NCBI GenBank assembly: GCA_035063785.1
Contig: JAPSFS010000003.1
Location: 62,001 to 126,000, forward strand
DNA length: 64,000 nt
Reading direction: 5' to 3'
DNA from: Comamonas_C sp026954015
GTDB taxonomy: Bacteria; Pseudomonadota; Gammaproteobacteria; Burkholderiales; Burkholderiaceae_C
This document shows positions 1-9,627 of the stretch, in pieces (position 1 is the stretch's first letter; every line of letters begins with the position of its first letter). Under the pieces are notes generated by a model. That model saw nothing but the letters and a program-made list of their open reading frames with translations. It made no database searches and was not told the origin of the DNA. Both the position numbers and the translations under genes were made by a program.

Positions 1-88
1 TGGTGACCTGGTCGCCACTGGGGAAGGTGCGCGACTCGGGGTCGCGCCCGAGATTGCCGACGAGGATGACTTTATTGACCGATGCCAT
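1..88 (-). CDS. ssb: single-stranded DNA-binding protein SSB, N-terminal part (cut by window edge)
   Basis: The first 29 codons read from an ATG at position 88 on the minus strand and begin MASVNKVILVGNLGRDPE, the typical start of bacterial SSB and of its OB-fold. SSB coats single-stranded DNA in replication, repair and recombination and forms tetramers. A purine-rich AAGGA lies about ten bases upstream of the ATG and fits a ribosome binding site. The rest of the gene lies outside the window. Its closeness to uvrA, with one MFS gene between them, is an arrangement I associate with Comamonadaceae. I saw no obvious LexA box between the genes. Confidence 0.93.
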   Translation of the reverse strand, partial: MASVNKVILVGNLGRDPESRTFPSGDQVT

Positions 89-225
89 GAGAGTTTCCTT
101 GCAAGTAGTCCGGGAAATGGCGCAGAGGTGCCCGAACCAGATAGGTGAATGCAGCCCCTGCCAGACCGCAGCCGTGCAGCATAGCGGCATTGGCGCGCGC
201 CGTGAACCGCGCCGCCGTGGGCGCT

Positions 226-1455
226 TCAGTGCGTCGGCGTGCGCGCGACGGGGTGCAGCGGCCAGGTCCAGGCGAGCCAGGCGGCGGTGATCACCGCGGT
301 GACGGCGAACAGGCCCGTGGCGCCGCCCCATTGCGCCAGCGCCCCCCCGACCGCGCCGCCCAGGAACAGGCCGATGGACTGCAGCGTGTTGTATGCGCCG
401 AGCGCTGCGCCGCGCAGGTTCGCCGGCGCCATGCGCGAGACCAGGCTGGGCTGCGTTGCCTCCAGCGCGTTGAAGCCGCAGAAGAACACGAGCAGCAGCA
501 CGCCCATGGTCCACAGCGACGGCGTGCCACCGCTGGCCGCGAGCAGGCTGAAGCCCACCTGCACCACCAGCACCAGCACGATCGAGAGCAGCAGCGCCGC
601 GCGCAGCCGCCCGCGCCGCTCCATCGAAAAAAGCCCGCCCATCGCGACGAACGACAGCACCACCGCGGGCAGGTACACCTGCCAGTGCGCGGCCTTGGGC
701 AGGCCCGCGTGCACCAGCATCGCGGGCACGGCCATCCACATCGCCATCTGCACCGTGTGCAGCGCGCACACGCCCAGGTTCAGCCGCATCAGGTCGCCGT
801 GGCGCCAGACCTGCGAGAGGCGCCCGCGCGGCAGATCGGCGTGCTGCTTCGGCTCGGCCGGCACCACCCAGAGCACCACCGCGATGCCCGCGAGCGTGAG
901 CGCGAACGTGAGAGCGAACAGCCCCGACAGCCCCATCCACGCGGTGAGCACCGGCGCGGCCACGAGCGCGATCGCGAACATCAGCCCGATGCTCGCGCCC
1001 ACGAGCGCCATCGCTTTCGTGCGCACCGCGTCGCGCGTGAGGTCCGACAGCAGCGCCGTCACCGCCGCCGACACCGCGCCCGCGCCCTGCACCGCGCGCC
1101 CCACCAGCAGTCCGGTGAGCGTGCCCGCGAGCGCCGCGATCAGGCTGCCCAGCGCAAACACCACCAGGCCCGCGACGATGATGCGCTTGCGCCCGAAACG
1201 GTCGGACGCGATGCCCAGCGGCAGTTGCAAAAAGGCCTGCGTCATGCCGTAGGCGCCCATCGCCAGGCCCACCATCGCCAGATCCTCGCCGCCGGGGTAT
1301 TTGCCCGCCTCCAGCATGAAGACGGGCAGCACGAGGAACAGCCCCAGCATGCGCAGCGCGAAGATCAGCGCGAGGCTGATGCTGGAACGCCGCTCGGTGG
1401 CAGTCATGCGGTGCGGCGCGGAATCGGACGGGGGCGTGCGGAAAGAGGCAGACAT
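226..1455 (-). CDS. MFS transporter, YajR-like drug/proton antiporter family
   Basis: The frame encodes about 409 residues, strongly hydrophobic, with a pattern consistent with twelve membrane segments. The loop after the second segment carries GIASDRFGRKRI, the MFS motif A, which supports a proton-coupled antiporter. It resembles YajR-type exporters but ends soon after the last helix, so the C-terminal YAM domain of E. coli YajR is missing. Substrate is unknown. The frame stays open far upstream (to 1857), but that extension runs into uvrA and has no membrane character. I place the start at 1455; an in-frame ATG at 1407 is the alternative. The gene is divergent from uvrA and lies upstream of ssb on the same strand. 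Confidence 0.85.
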   Translation of the reverse strand: MSASFRTPPSDSAPHRMTATERRSSISLALIFALRMLGLFLVLPVFMLEAGKYPGGEDLAMVGLAMGAYGMTQAFLQLPLGIASDRFGRKRIIVAGLVVFALGSLIAALAGTLTGLLVGRAVQGAGAVSAAVTALLSDLTRDAVRTKAMALVGASIGLMFAIALVAAPVLTAWMGLSGLFALTFALTLAGIAVVLWVVPAEPKQHADLPRGRLSQVWRHGDLMRLNLGVCALHTVQMAMWMAVPAMLVHAGLPKAAHWQVYLPAVVLSFVAMGGLFSMERRGRLRAALLLSIVLVLVVQVGFSLLAASGGTPSLWTMGVLLLVFFCGFNALEATQPSLVSRMAPANLRGAALGAYNTLQSIGLFLGGAVGGALAQWGGATGLFAVTAVITAAWLAWTWPLHPVARTPTH

Positions 1456-1579
1456 CGGCGGATGGCGCGCAGGGCGCGCAGGCCAACAAGGATCGACAGG
1501 CGGGCCATTGTGCATGATCGCGGGCCGGCCGGAACGCCTTCGCTCCTGCTTACCACAATGGACGCCGTGCGATCGATAG

Positions 1580-1740
1580 GGCGACGCTGAACAAGTCCCC
1601 GCGATGTGTCGCGCCCTGTCTGGGGGATGGGATGCAAGGAGCAAAGCGCAGGCATGGCGGTGGCATGGCGAGCATTTGCAACGCCGCAGACCGCCCCAGG
1701 CAGGGATGCGACGCTCGTGAGGAACTTGTTCAGCGTCGCC
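1580..1740. repeat. inverted-repeat (MITE-like) element in the MFS-uvrA intergenic region
   Basis: The 302-base gap between the MFS gene and uvrA holds a long imperfect palindrome. The outer 17 bases are perfectly inverted: GGCGACGCTGAACAAGT at 1580-1596 and its complement at 1724-1740. Similarity continues inward for roughly 30 more bases (for example GTCGC..CCTGTCTGGGG against GTCGC..CCTGCCTGGGG), leaving about 65 unpaired bases. No open frame of note lies inside. I could not find a convincing target-site duplication. A related half-copy occurs at 16966-17000. It may be a miniature transposable element or a large cruciform-forming repeat. The right end abuts CATAAT at 1740-1745, a possible -10 box for uvrA. 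Confidence 0.65.
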
Positions 1741-1757
1741 ATAATGCTTGGTTGCCC

Positions 1758-4697
1758 ATGAACAAGCCCGCCGAGCCCCTGCTGCTTTCCGAACCCGACC
1801 GGGGCCTGCCTCTGTCGCTGGCGCTGCGCCGCCCGCGCATCGGCATTCGCGGGGCACGCACGCACAACCTCAAGAACATCGACCTCGATATTCCCGCGCA
1901 CCAGCTCGTGGTGATCACGGGGCTTTCGGGCTCGGGCAAATCCTCGCTGGCGTTCGACACGCTGTACGCCGAGGGGCAGCGGCGCTATGTGGAGAGCCTC
2001 TCGACCTACGCGCGCCAGTTTCTCGGGCGCCTGGACAAGCCCGACGTCGATCTGATCGAGGGGCTTTCGCCCGCGATCGCGATCGAGCAGAAGGCGACGA
2101 GCCACAACCCGCGCTCCACCGTGGGCACGGTCACCGAGATCCACGACTACCTGCGGCTATTGTTTGCGCGCGCGGGCACGCCCTACTGCCCGGAGCATGA
2201 CCTGCCGCTCACCGCGCAGACGGTGAGCCAGATGGTGGACGCGCTGCTCAAGCTGCCCGAGGGCACGCGCCTGATGCTGCTCGCGCCGCTGGCGCGCCAG
2301 AAGAAGGGCGAGTTCGCCGAGGTCTTCGCGCAGATGCAGCAGCTCGGCTATGTGCGTTTTCGCATCGATGGCCAGGTGGTGGAGGCGCACGAACTGCCCG
2401 CGCTCAAGAAGAACGAGAAGCACGACATCGACGTGGTTATCGACCGCGTGAAGGTGCGCGCCGATCTGGCGCAGCGCCTGGCCGAGAGCATTGAGGCGGT
2501 GCTGCGCGTGGGCGGGCACGAGGGCGCGGGCCGCGTGATTGCGCTGGACATGGACAGCGGCGTGGAGCACCTCTTTTCCAGCAAATACGCCTGCCCGGTG
2601 TGCAGCTATGCGCTGCCCGAGCTGGAGCCGCGCCTGTTCTCGTTCAATTCGCCCACCGGCGCCTGCCCGGCCTGCGACGGCCTGGGCCAGCAGGAGGTGT
2701 TCGACGCGGCGCGCGTCGTGGCCTTCCCGGCGATCAGCCTGGCAAGCGGCGCGATTGCCGGCTGGGACCGGCGCAACGCGCTGTACTTCGGCATGCTGCA
2801 AAGCCTGGCGGCGCACTACGGCTTTGACGTGGACACGCCGTTCGAAGACCTGCCCGAGAAGGTGCGGGAAGTCATCCTGCACGGCTCGGGCGAGGAAGAG
2901 ATTGCCTTCACCTACTTTGCCGACGGCGGCAAGGCGGTGGTCAAGCGCCACCCGTTCGAAGGCGTGCTGCCCAACCTGCAGCGGCGCTGGCGCGAGACCG
3001 ACGCCCCTGCGGTGCGCGAGGCGCTCTCGCGCCTGCGCAGCACGCAGACCTGCCCCGAATGCCACGGCGCGCGCCTGCGCCGCGAGGCGCGCCACGTCTT
3101 CATAGCCGAGGGCGGGCAGCGCCGCGCGATCCAGCAGCTCACGCACATGACGCTGGCCGACGCGCAGGCATGGTTCGCGCACGTGCAGCTCGCCGGCGCC
3201 AAGGCCGAGGTCGCGCGCAAGATCGTGCACGAGATCGCCACGCGGCTTGCTTTCCTGAACGACGTGGGCCTGCCCTACCTGAGCCTGGCGCGCAGTGCCG
3301 ATACGCTCAGCGGCGGCGAGGCGCAGCGCATCCGCCTGGCAAGCCAGATCGGCTCGGGGCTCACGGGCGTGATGTATGTGCTCGACGAGCCCAGCATCGG
3401 CCTGCACCAGCGGGACAACGACCGCCTGATCGCCACGCTCAAGCACCTGCGGGACCTCGGCAACAGCGTGATCGTGGTCGAGCACGACGAGGACATGATC
3501 CGCGCCGCCGACCACGTGGTGGACATGGGTCCGGGCGCGGGCGTGCACGGCGGGCGCGTGATGGCGCAGGGCACCTGGCAGCAGCTTGCCGCGGCGCCCG
3601 ATTCGCTCACCGGCCAGTACCTCTCGGGGGCGCGGCGCATCGCCGTGCCCGCGCAGCGCACGCCGTGGCTGCCCGCCGCCGAGGCGGGCCGCACGCAGGC
3701 GCTGCGCGTGCTGGGCGCGAGCGGCCACAACCTCAAGCATGTGAGCGTGGACTTTCCCGTGGGGCTCTTTACCTGCGTGACGGGCGTCTCGGGCTCGGGC
3801 AAGTCGACGCTGGTGAACGACACGCTGTACCGCGCCGCCGCGCGGCACATCCACCGCGCGCAGGCCGAAGCCGCGGCGCACGAGGGCATCGAAGGGCTGG
3901 AGCACATCGACAAGGTGATCGCGGTCGATCAATCCCCTATCGGGCGTACGCCGCGCAGCAACCCCGCGACCTACACGGGCCTGTTCACGCCGATCCGCGA
4001 GCTGATGGCCGAAACCACCACCGCGCGCGAGCGCGGCTACGGGCCGGGGCGCTTCTCGTTCAACGTGGCGGGCGGGCGCTGCGAGGCCTGCGAAGGCGAC
4101 GGCGTGGTGCGCGTGGAGATGCACTTTTTGCCCGACGTCTACGTGCCCTGCGACGTGTGCCACGGCCAGCGCTACAACCGCGAGACGCTGCAGGTGCAGT
4201 GGAAGGGGCTGAACATTGCACAGATCCTCGACCTGACGGTAGAGGACGCCCACGCCTTCTTCAAGGACGTGCCGACGATTGCGCGCAAGCTGCAGACGCT
4301 GCTCGACGTGGGCCTCTCGTACATCCGCCTGGGCCAGAGCGCGACCACGCTCTCGGGCGGCGAGGCGCAGCGCGTGAAGCTCGCGCAGGAGCTCTCGCGG
4401 CGCGACACCGGGCGCACGCTCTACGTCCTGGACGAGCCCACGACCGGCCTGCACTTCGCCGACATCGATCTGCTGCTCACGGTGCTCAAGCGCCTGCGCG
4501 ACGCGGGCAACACCATCGTCGTGATCGAGCACAACCTGGACGTGATCAAGACCGCCGACTGGCTCATCGACATGGGCCCCGAGGGCGGCGCGGGCGGCGG
4601 GCAGGTGGTGGCCACGGGCACGCCCGAGCAGGTGGCGGCCAACCCGGCGAGCCATACCGGGCGGTATCTGGCACGGTGCCTGCACACTTCCCAATAA
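1758..4697 (+). CDS. uvrA: excinuclease ABC subunit A
   Basis: UvrA is the damage-recognition ATPase of nucleotide excision repair; it loads UvrB on DNA in the cytoplasm. The 979-residue product has both ABC modules: Walker A GLSGSGKS near residue 55 and GVSGSGKS near 676, signature LSGGEAQR near 517 and 865, and DEPSIGLH and DEPTTGLH Walker B/D-loop segments. Two zinc modules are visible, CPVC...CPAC from about residue 279 and CEAC...CDVC from about 775. The open frame extends 42 codons upstream to 1632, but those codons lie in the inverted-repeat element, so the ATG at 1758 (MNKPAEPLLL) is preferred. No SOS box was recognised. The stop codon touches repeat copy R1. Confidence 0.97.
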   Translation: MNKPAEPLLLSEPDRGLPLSLALRRPRIGIRGARTHNLKNIDLDIPAHQLVVITGLSGSGKSSLAFDTLYAEGQRRYVESLSTYARQFLGRLDKPDVDLIEGLSPAIAIEQKATSHNPRSTVGTVTEIHDYLRLLFARAGTPYCPEHDLPLTAQTVSQMVDALLKLPEGTRLMLLAPLARQKKGEFAEVFAQMQQLGYVRFRIDGQVVEAHELPALKKNEKHDIDVVIDRVKVRADLAQRLAESIEAVLRVGGHEGAGRVIALDMDSGVEHLFSSKYACPVCSYALPELEPRLFSFNSPTGACPACDGLGQQEVFDAARVVAFPAISLASGAIAGWDRRNALYFGMLQSLAAHYGFDVDTPFEDLPEKVREVILHGSGEEEIAFTYFADGGKAVVKRHPFEGVLPNLQRRWRETDAPAVREALSRLRSTQTCPECHGARLRREARHVFIAEGGQRRAIQQLTHMTLADAQAWFAHVQLAGAKAEVARKIVHEIATRLAFLNDVGLPYLSLARSADTLSGGEAQRIRLASQIGSGLTGVMYVLDEPSIGLHQRDNDRLIATLKHLRDLGNSVIVVEHDEDMIRAADHVVDMGPGAGVHGGRVMAQGTWQQLAAAPDSLTGQYLSGARRIAVPAQRTPWLPAAEAGRTQALRVLGASGHNLKHVSVDFPVGLFTCVTGVSGSGKSTLVNDTLYRAAARHIHRAQAEAAAHEGIEGLEHIDKVIAVDQSPIGRTPRSNPATYTGLFTPIRELMAETTTARERGYGPGRFSFNVAGGRCEACEGDGVVRVEMHFLPDVYVPCDVCHGQRYNRETLQVQWKGLNIAQILDLTVEDAHAFFKDVPTIARKLQTLLDVGLSYIRLGQSATTLSGGEAQRVKLAQELSRRDTGRTLYVLDEPTTGLHFADIDLLLTVLKRLRDAGNTIVVIEHNLDVIKTADWLIDMGPEGGAGGGQVVATGTPEQVAANPASHTGRYLARCLHTSQ

Positions 4698-4742
4698 AAA
4701 AGTGGCTCCAGCGCTTGCCCATCAAGCGCGAACAGCTATCAA
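4696..4742 (-). repeat. Comamonadaceae-type palindromic repeat, copy R1
   Basis: Read on the minus strand this copy begins GATAGCTG and contains the stem GCGCTTG-N5-CAAGCGC (stem arms 4711-4717 and 4723-4729), followed by CTGGAGCC and a run of T. It fills the gap between the convergent genes uvrA and the UbiH-like gene. It may serve as a terminator for one or both. Other copies in the window are R2 to R8. Confidence 0.85.
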
Positions 4743-4743
4743 T

Positions 4744-5985
4744 TCAGGGTTGGCGCGCCCGGGCCGGCCACGGCGGGCGCCGCCCCGTGAGCTGACTGAC
4801 GATCGCCGCCTTCAGCGGCGCAAAGCGATCCGCCCCCGCCAGCACCGCGCGGCGCAGCAGCCGCGCCGGGGCGCGCTCGTCGGTGTACAGGCGCACGATG
4901 GCGTTGGTACCCGCGAAGATGGGCCAGGCGTGCAGGCGGTGCAGGCGCTCGTAACGCGCCAGGTGGCGCGCGTCGCCCAGGTCGATGCCACGCCGGCGCG
5001 CCAGCACCAGCGTTTCCACCAGCGTCTTGACGCCCCCAAGGCCGATGTTGAAGCCGTGCGCCGTCACCGGGTGCGTGCCCACCGCCGCATCGCCCGCGAG
5101 CGCGCAGCGCGCTCCGGCGAAGTGGTGCGCCCAGACGGCCACCAGCGGGTAGGTGTGGCGCTCGCCCACCATCGTCATCGCGCCCAGCCGGTGCTGAAAC
5201 TGCGCCTGCACACGCGCGGCGTAGTCCTCGGGGGGCAACGCCAGCAGTGCCTGCGCCTGGGCGCCATCGACGGTGACCACGGCCGAGACCTGCGGCGCGC
5301 CCGTGTCGGGGTCGGCGGGCAGCGGCAGCACCGCGAGCGTGCTGTCGTGGTCGAAGCATTCGTGCGCGCTCTCGTCGTGTGGCCGCTGCACGCGCAGGCG
5401 GCAGACGATCACGCTGCGCCCGAAGTCGTGCATGGACGCGCCGATGCCAAGCTGGCGCCGCACGCCCGAAAAACGGCTGTCGGCCGCGACCAGCAGCGGC
5501 GCGCGCAGGGTGTGCGCCGTGCCTTCGGAGTCGGTGTAGTCGACGGTGGCCGCAGCGGCGCCGACCTGCACGCCCGCGACCCGCGCGCCGGTCAGAATTT
5601 CAACGCCCGGCGTCTCGCACGCCACCTGCCACGCGCTGCGCCGCAGGGCGTGGTTGGGCACGATCCAGCCCAGGTTGTCCACGCCGGTGCCGCCCGCGTG
5701 CAACTGCAGGGCGCCGTGGCGCCCCACCGGGCCGTTGTGCACCTGCGCCTCGCGCAGCACGCCGATTTCGTGCGCCGCCAGCTTCTGCCAGGTGCCGAGC
5801 TGTTGCAGCAGCGCGCGGCTGGGATGGGTGAGCGCGATCTCGCGGCCGTCGAACGGCGGCGCGGCCAGCGCCTGGGCGCCTTGCAGTTCCAGCACCGTCA
5901 CCGCAAAGCCCGCCTGCGCCAGTGCGATGGAGAGCGAGAGCCCGACCGGGCCCGCGCCGACGATGAGGACGTCGCTGTGCTGCAT
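4744..5985 (-). CDS. FAD-dependent hydroxylase, UbiH/UbiF/VisC/COQ6 family
   Basis: Members hydroxylate the aromatic ring of ubiquinone precursors using FAD, NAD(P)H and oxygen at the inner membrane face. The 413-residue product starts with a dinucleotide-binding motif VLIVGAGPVGLS (residues 6-17) and an acidic residue ending the second strand (VLELQG). The second FAD motif, GDAAVGTHPVTAHGFN, is in the C-terminal third, as in UbiH and UbiF. Which ring position is hydroxylated cannot be read from sequence. The ATG at 5985 is chosen because the open frame upstream overlaps the next gene and lacks family features. The final residues and the TGA at 4744-4746 lie beside repeat R1, so the C-terminus may have been shaped by it. 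Confidence 0.88.
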   Translation of the reverse strand: MQHSDVLIVGAGPVGLSLSIALAQAGFAVTVLELQGAQALAAPPFDGREIALTHPSRALLQQLGTWQKLAAHEIGVLREAQVHNGPVGRHGALQLHAGGTGVDNLGWIVPNHALRRSAWQVACETPGVEILTGARVAGVQVGAAAATVDYTDSEGTAHTLRAPLLVAADSRFSGVRRQLGIGASMHDFGRSVIVCRLRVQRPHDESAHECFDHDSTLAVLPLPADPDTGAPQVSAVVTVDGAQAQALLALPPEDYAARVQAQFQHRLGAMTMVGERHTYPLVAVWAHHFAGARCALAGDAAVGTHPVTAHGFNIGLGGVKTLVETLVLARRRGIDLGDARHLARYERLHRLHAWPIFAGTNAIVRLYTDERAPARLLRRAVLAGADRFAPLKAAIVSQLTGRRPPWPARARQP

Positions 5986-6023
5986 GTGCCGCCTTGGGAT
6001 GGGAAAGCCCCGATTGTGGACGC

Positions 6024-6935
6024 TCAATCGGTTGCGGCCGGGCCGCAGCCCTTTTGCCAGTTGAAGAACACGCCCTGCCATGTCCACCCCGACTGCCGCA
6101 CCAGCTCGGCCAGCAGGTGCGGCAGGTTGGCGGGGTCGGCGGCGGCGCCGCTCTGGCCGACCTCGACCCGGTCGCCCGCGAGCCTGAGCGCCAGCGCCCG
6201 CCGCGTGGCCTCGCTGGGCGGCGTGAGGGTCAGGCTGGCGTCGTAGATGAGGTCGGCATCCGGGTGCGTGCCATCGCGCGGCTGGATGCCCTGGCGCATC
6301 TGCGCCTCGCTCGCGTTCATCGGCTGGTCGCCGCGCACCCGCGAGAGTTCGCGCGCCAGCACGCAGTGGCGATCGGCGACGAAGCTCAGGCGCACGGCGA
6401 TGCTGCGTTTGCCGTCCCGAACATGCCGCGTGACGGTGATCTGCCCGGGCTCGCTCATCGATGGCTCCACCACCAGCGCCAGCCCTGCCTGCGCCAGCGA
6501 GAGCACGCGCTGCATCAACCGCTGCTGCGACACGGGCAGCGCGCCAGGCGCGGGCGGCACGCGCATGGCCCAGGGCGCGATCCACAGCAGGTAGGCCACC
6601 AGCAGCAGCACCCACAGCGCGCCGTAGGCCAGCAGAAAGCGCCACTGCGTGCCCACGCTGCCCGCGCCGCCGTTGAGCAGATACCCGCCGGGCATCACGG
6701 AGGCGAGCAGCGCGAGGCCCCAGACGGTGATGGCCCATTGCGCGCGATCGCCGGTGCCCAGCAGCAGCGCGGCCAGCAGCGGCAGCGCGACGGGCAGGCA
6801 GGTGGCCATCAGCGCCACCGGGGGCAGTTGCGCGGGCTTGCCCGCGCGCAGCCACACCCAGCCCAGCGCCACCGCGCCGAGAATCACCAGCACCACCACG
6901 GCGCCGACCAGCGGCGGATTGAAGACCCGGTTCAT
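6024..6935 (-). CDS. hypothetical inner-membrane protein with about four N-terminal helices
   Basis: I do not recognise a family. The 303-residue product begins MNRVFNPPLVGAVVVLVIL and shows four hydrophobic stretches in the first 110 residues (about 7-26, 34-53, 60-80, 92-110). A soluble C-terminal part of nearly 190 residues follows, probably facing one compartment, with conserved-looking charged and Trp positions. The ATG at 6935 follows a GGAGAGG ribosome binding site; the frame is open 15 codons further upstream. It ends 38 bases before the UbiH-like gene on the same strand, so the two are probably co-transcribed. No catalytic motif is visible. Confidence 0.75.
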   Translation of the reverse strand: MNRVFNPPLVGAVVVLVILGAVALGWVWLRAGKPAQLPPVALMATCLPVALPLLAALLLGTGDRAQWAITVWGLALLASVMPGGYLLNGGAGSVGTQWRFLLAYGALWVLLLVAYLLWIAPWAMRVPPAPGALPVSQQRLMQRVLSLAQAGLALVVEPSMSEPGQITVTRHVRDGKRSIAVRLSFVADRHCVLARELSRVRGDQPMNASEAQMRQGIQPRDGTHPDADLIYDASLTLTPPSEATRRALALRLAGDRVEVGQSGAAADPANLPHLLAELVRQSGWTWQGVFFNWQKGCGPAATD

Positions 6936-6993
6936 CGCGCTTCCCCTCTCCAGGCAATCGATGCGGCAACGCCAAGACACGGCCGGCGATGGC

Positions 6994-7386
6994 TCAAGAG
7001 GCGGCGCGCCGCACCCCCGCGTAGCCCAGGTGGTGCAGGCATTCGCGCAAGATCAGCAGCGCGGCCGCCGCCAGGCGTTCGAAGCGCGCTTCCACTTCTT
7101 CGCGGCCCAGGCGCATGCCCCTGGCCACCAGGCCCAGCGCGGCCAGCAGCGGCGGGTGCGCAATGCCCGGCTCGCCGCGCTCGCCGTGGCGCAGGCCGCT
7201 GGCGCCGAGCGCGTCTTCCACGAGGTCGATCGCGCGCTCGATCTCGACGGCCGTGGGCGGGTCATGGCGGAACACGCGCCGCGCGAGGTCGTCCACGCCC
7301 ACGCCGATGACGACCTCGGGCCCCGTGCCGTCCGCCAGCGTGGTGCAACCCGGCTGCAGCCGCAGCGCCGTGAGGGGTGTCGTCAT
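6994..7386 (-). CDS. hypothetical protein, 130 aa, downstream of HxlR regulator
   Basis: I cannot assign a function. The product is acidic to neutral, has no signal peptide or membrane segment, and carries a helical stretch around AVEIERAIDLVEDALGASG in the middle followed by a Leu/Ala/Arg-rich helix near the end. Its ATG overlaps the stop of the HxlR-family gene by four bases (ATGA), so the two are translationally coupled and likely work in the same response. It could be a small sensor or accessory protein, but nothing in the sequence proves this. Confidence 0.7.
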   Translation of the reverse strand: MTTPLTALRLQPGCTTLADGTGPEVVIGVGVDDLARRVFRHDPPTAVEIERAIDLVEDALGASGLRHGERGEPGIAHPPLLAALGLVARGMRLGREEVEARFERLAAAALLILRECLHHLGYAGVRRAAS

Positions 7387-7856
7387 GGCATCGCCCTCGG
7401 GCGGACTTTCGGGCGGGCTTCACCGGCGCGATCCACCCTCGCGGCCATGGGCGCGCGCGGGCCCTCGCGCGCCTGAAGCACCTGCGGCAGGCGGGTCTCG
7501 ATCCAGTCCGCCAGCCCCTGCACGCGCTCGGCGGCCTCGCGGCCCAGCGGCGTCAGGCGGTATTCGACGTGGGGCGGCACCACGTCGAAGGCGATGCGAT
7601 CGACCAGGCCGTCGCCCTCCAGCCACTGCAGCGTCTGCGCCAGCATGCGCTCGCTGACGCCGCCGATGGCCCGGCGCAGCCCGCTGAAGCGGTGCACGCC
7701 GGTGGCCAGCACCAAGAGCACCAGCACGCCCCAGCGGCTGGTGACGTGCTTGAGCACCTCGCGCGAGGGGCAGGCGGCGTCCAGCAGCTCGCCGCGGCGC
7801 AGCTTGCCGGTCAGGGTGGCCTCGTCATCGGCGGGTGGCGGTTTCACGGATTTCAT
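7383..7856 (-). CDS. HxlR-family transcriptional regulator (QorR/YtfH-like)
   Basis: HxlR regulators are winged-helix DNA-binding dimers, often redox or aldehyde sensing through one N-terminal cysteine. The 157-residue product has the family pattern: a cysteine in DAACPSREVLKHV, then SRWGVLVLLVL, then FSGLRRAIGGVSERML as recognition region, then DGLVDR and VEYRLTPLG in the wing. The ATG at 7856 (MKSVKPP) is preferred over upstream in-frame codons, which fall inside the operator. It is divergent from a QorB-type quinone reductase, exactly as ytfH is from ytfG in E. coli, so it probably represses that gene and itself. Confidence 0.9.
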   Translation of the reverse strand: MKSVKPPPADDEATLTGKLRRGELLDAACPSREVLKHVTSRWGVLVLLVLATGVHRFSGLRRAIGGVSERMLAQTLQWLEGDGLVDRIAFDVVPPHVEYRLTPLGREAAERVQGLADWIETRLPQVLQAREGPRAPMAARVDRAGEARPKVRPRAMP

Positions 7857-7863
7857 GCTTACC

Positions 7864-7896
7864 TTTGTGTGCGTACTTCCAAAAAGTATGTGCAAA
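7864..7896. promoter_or_regulatory. likely HxlR operator and qorB promoter
   Basis: The short gap between the divergent genes carries an imperfect palindrome with inner arms GTACTT (7873-7878) and AAGTAT (7884-7889), flanked by TTTG and CAAA. GTAC-type palindromes are known targets of HxlR-family proteins. A candidate -10 box TAGACT lies at 7900-7905 with a weak -35 TTCCAA at 7877-7882 (17-base spacer), so a bound repressor would cover the promoter. The site is inferred from symmetry only. Confidence 0.5.
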
Positions 7897-7939
7897 TCCT
7901 AGACTCGGGTTCTCGATTCGTCAATCCACGGGAACCCAT

Positions 7940-8788
<849 letters not shown>

Positions 8789-8975
8789 ACCAGGGCATCG
8801 AACGCTCCTGAAATGAGGGCTGCATACGCTGGCCCTGTCTGTTTCAGGCGTGTTCTGCGACGTTCCCTCGCCAATCATGCAAGGCAGGCAGGGGCATGCG
8901 CAGCGGGTGCGGTGCAGCGGCATCAAGTGCCTACAGTCCATCCATTCCCTGGTATTGGCTGAAAGGCCTGAGACG

Positions 8976-9614
8976 ATGACACACATGAAATTCCTGAGCG
9001 CCGCCTGCGCGGCGGGCGCACTGGCACTGGTGGCGGGCTGCGCCAGCACCCCGGCGGGCACGACCACCTACGTGGCGCAACTGCAGCCGATGAACACCCA
9101 GGTGGCGGGCGGTGCAACCACCGGCCAGGCCACGTTCATCGAGCGCGGCGGGCAGCTCGTGATGGACGTGCAGGTCAAGGGCGCGCCGGCGAACATCGAG
9201 CACTGGCAGCACTTTCACGGCTTCAAGGACGGGCAGAGCGCGACCTGCCCGGCGGCGGGAAGCGATGCCAACCGCGACGGCATCGTCGACCTGATCGAGA
9301 CCGGCCCGGCCGCAGGCACGACCATGGTGCCCTTCATCCAGCAGCCGGCGACGATGGACATCCCGCACGGCACCTATCCGGTGGCCGACGCGAGCGGCGC
9401 CTACCACTACCGCGTGACGGTACCGGTTGCGGACCTGCAGGCGGCATTCGCCAAGCAGTTCCCCGGCCAGAAGCTCGATCTGGACAAGCGCGTGGTCTTC
9501 ATCCACGGCGTGCCCTCTGCGACGAAACTGCCCGCCAGCGTGCAGTCGCTTGGCCCCATCCCGGCGCAGGTCACGCTGCCGATCGCCTGCGGCGTGATCC
9601 GCAAGGCGGGTTGA
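8976..9614 (+). CDS. predicted lipoprotein of unknown function
   Basis: The product of 212 residues starts with a basic/hydrophobic signal sequence ending in LALVAGC, a clear lipobox, so it is probably anchored to a membrane after secretion. The mature part has a His-rich segment EHWQHFHGFKDG and a segment DANRDGIVDLIETG that resembles a calcium-binding loop, both seen only by eye. The final third contains DKRVVFIHGVP. A cytoplasmic role is unlikely. GAAAGG at 8961-8966 favours ATG 8976 over 8985. The 187 bases before it hold nothing I recognise. It stands alone, with repeat R2 directly downstream. Confidence 0.75.
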   Translation: MTHMKFLSAACAAGALALVAGCASTPAGTTTYVAQLQPMNTQVAGGATTGQATFIERGGQLVMDVQVKGAPANIEHWQHFHGFKDGQSATCPAAGSDANRDGIVDLIETGPAAGTTMVPFIQQPATMDIPHGTYPVADASGAYHYRVTVPVADLQAAFAKQFPGQKLDLDKRVVFIHGVPSATKLPASVQSLGPIPAQVTLPIACGVIRKAG

Positions 9615-9627
9615 AAACTCTTTTATT

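Noticed and set aside
145..1590. Long open frame antisense to the MFS gene
   Set aside because: Very rich in Arg, His and Gln with no domain; the minus-strand frame has clear membrane helices.
1456..1757. A LexA (SOS) box controlling uvrA and ssb
   Set aside because: No CTGT-N8-ACAG type palindrome was found in the intergenic region.
2157..4694. An 845-codon open frame antisense to uvrA
   Set aside because: Composition is Ala/Arg/His-rich and no motif is visible; it is a shadow of uvrA.
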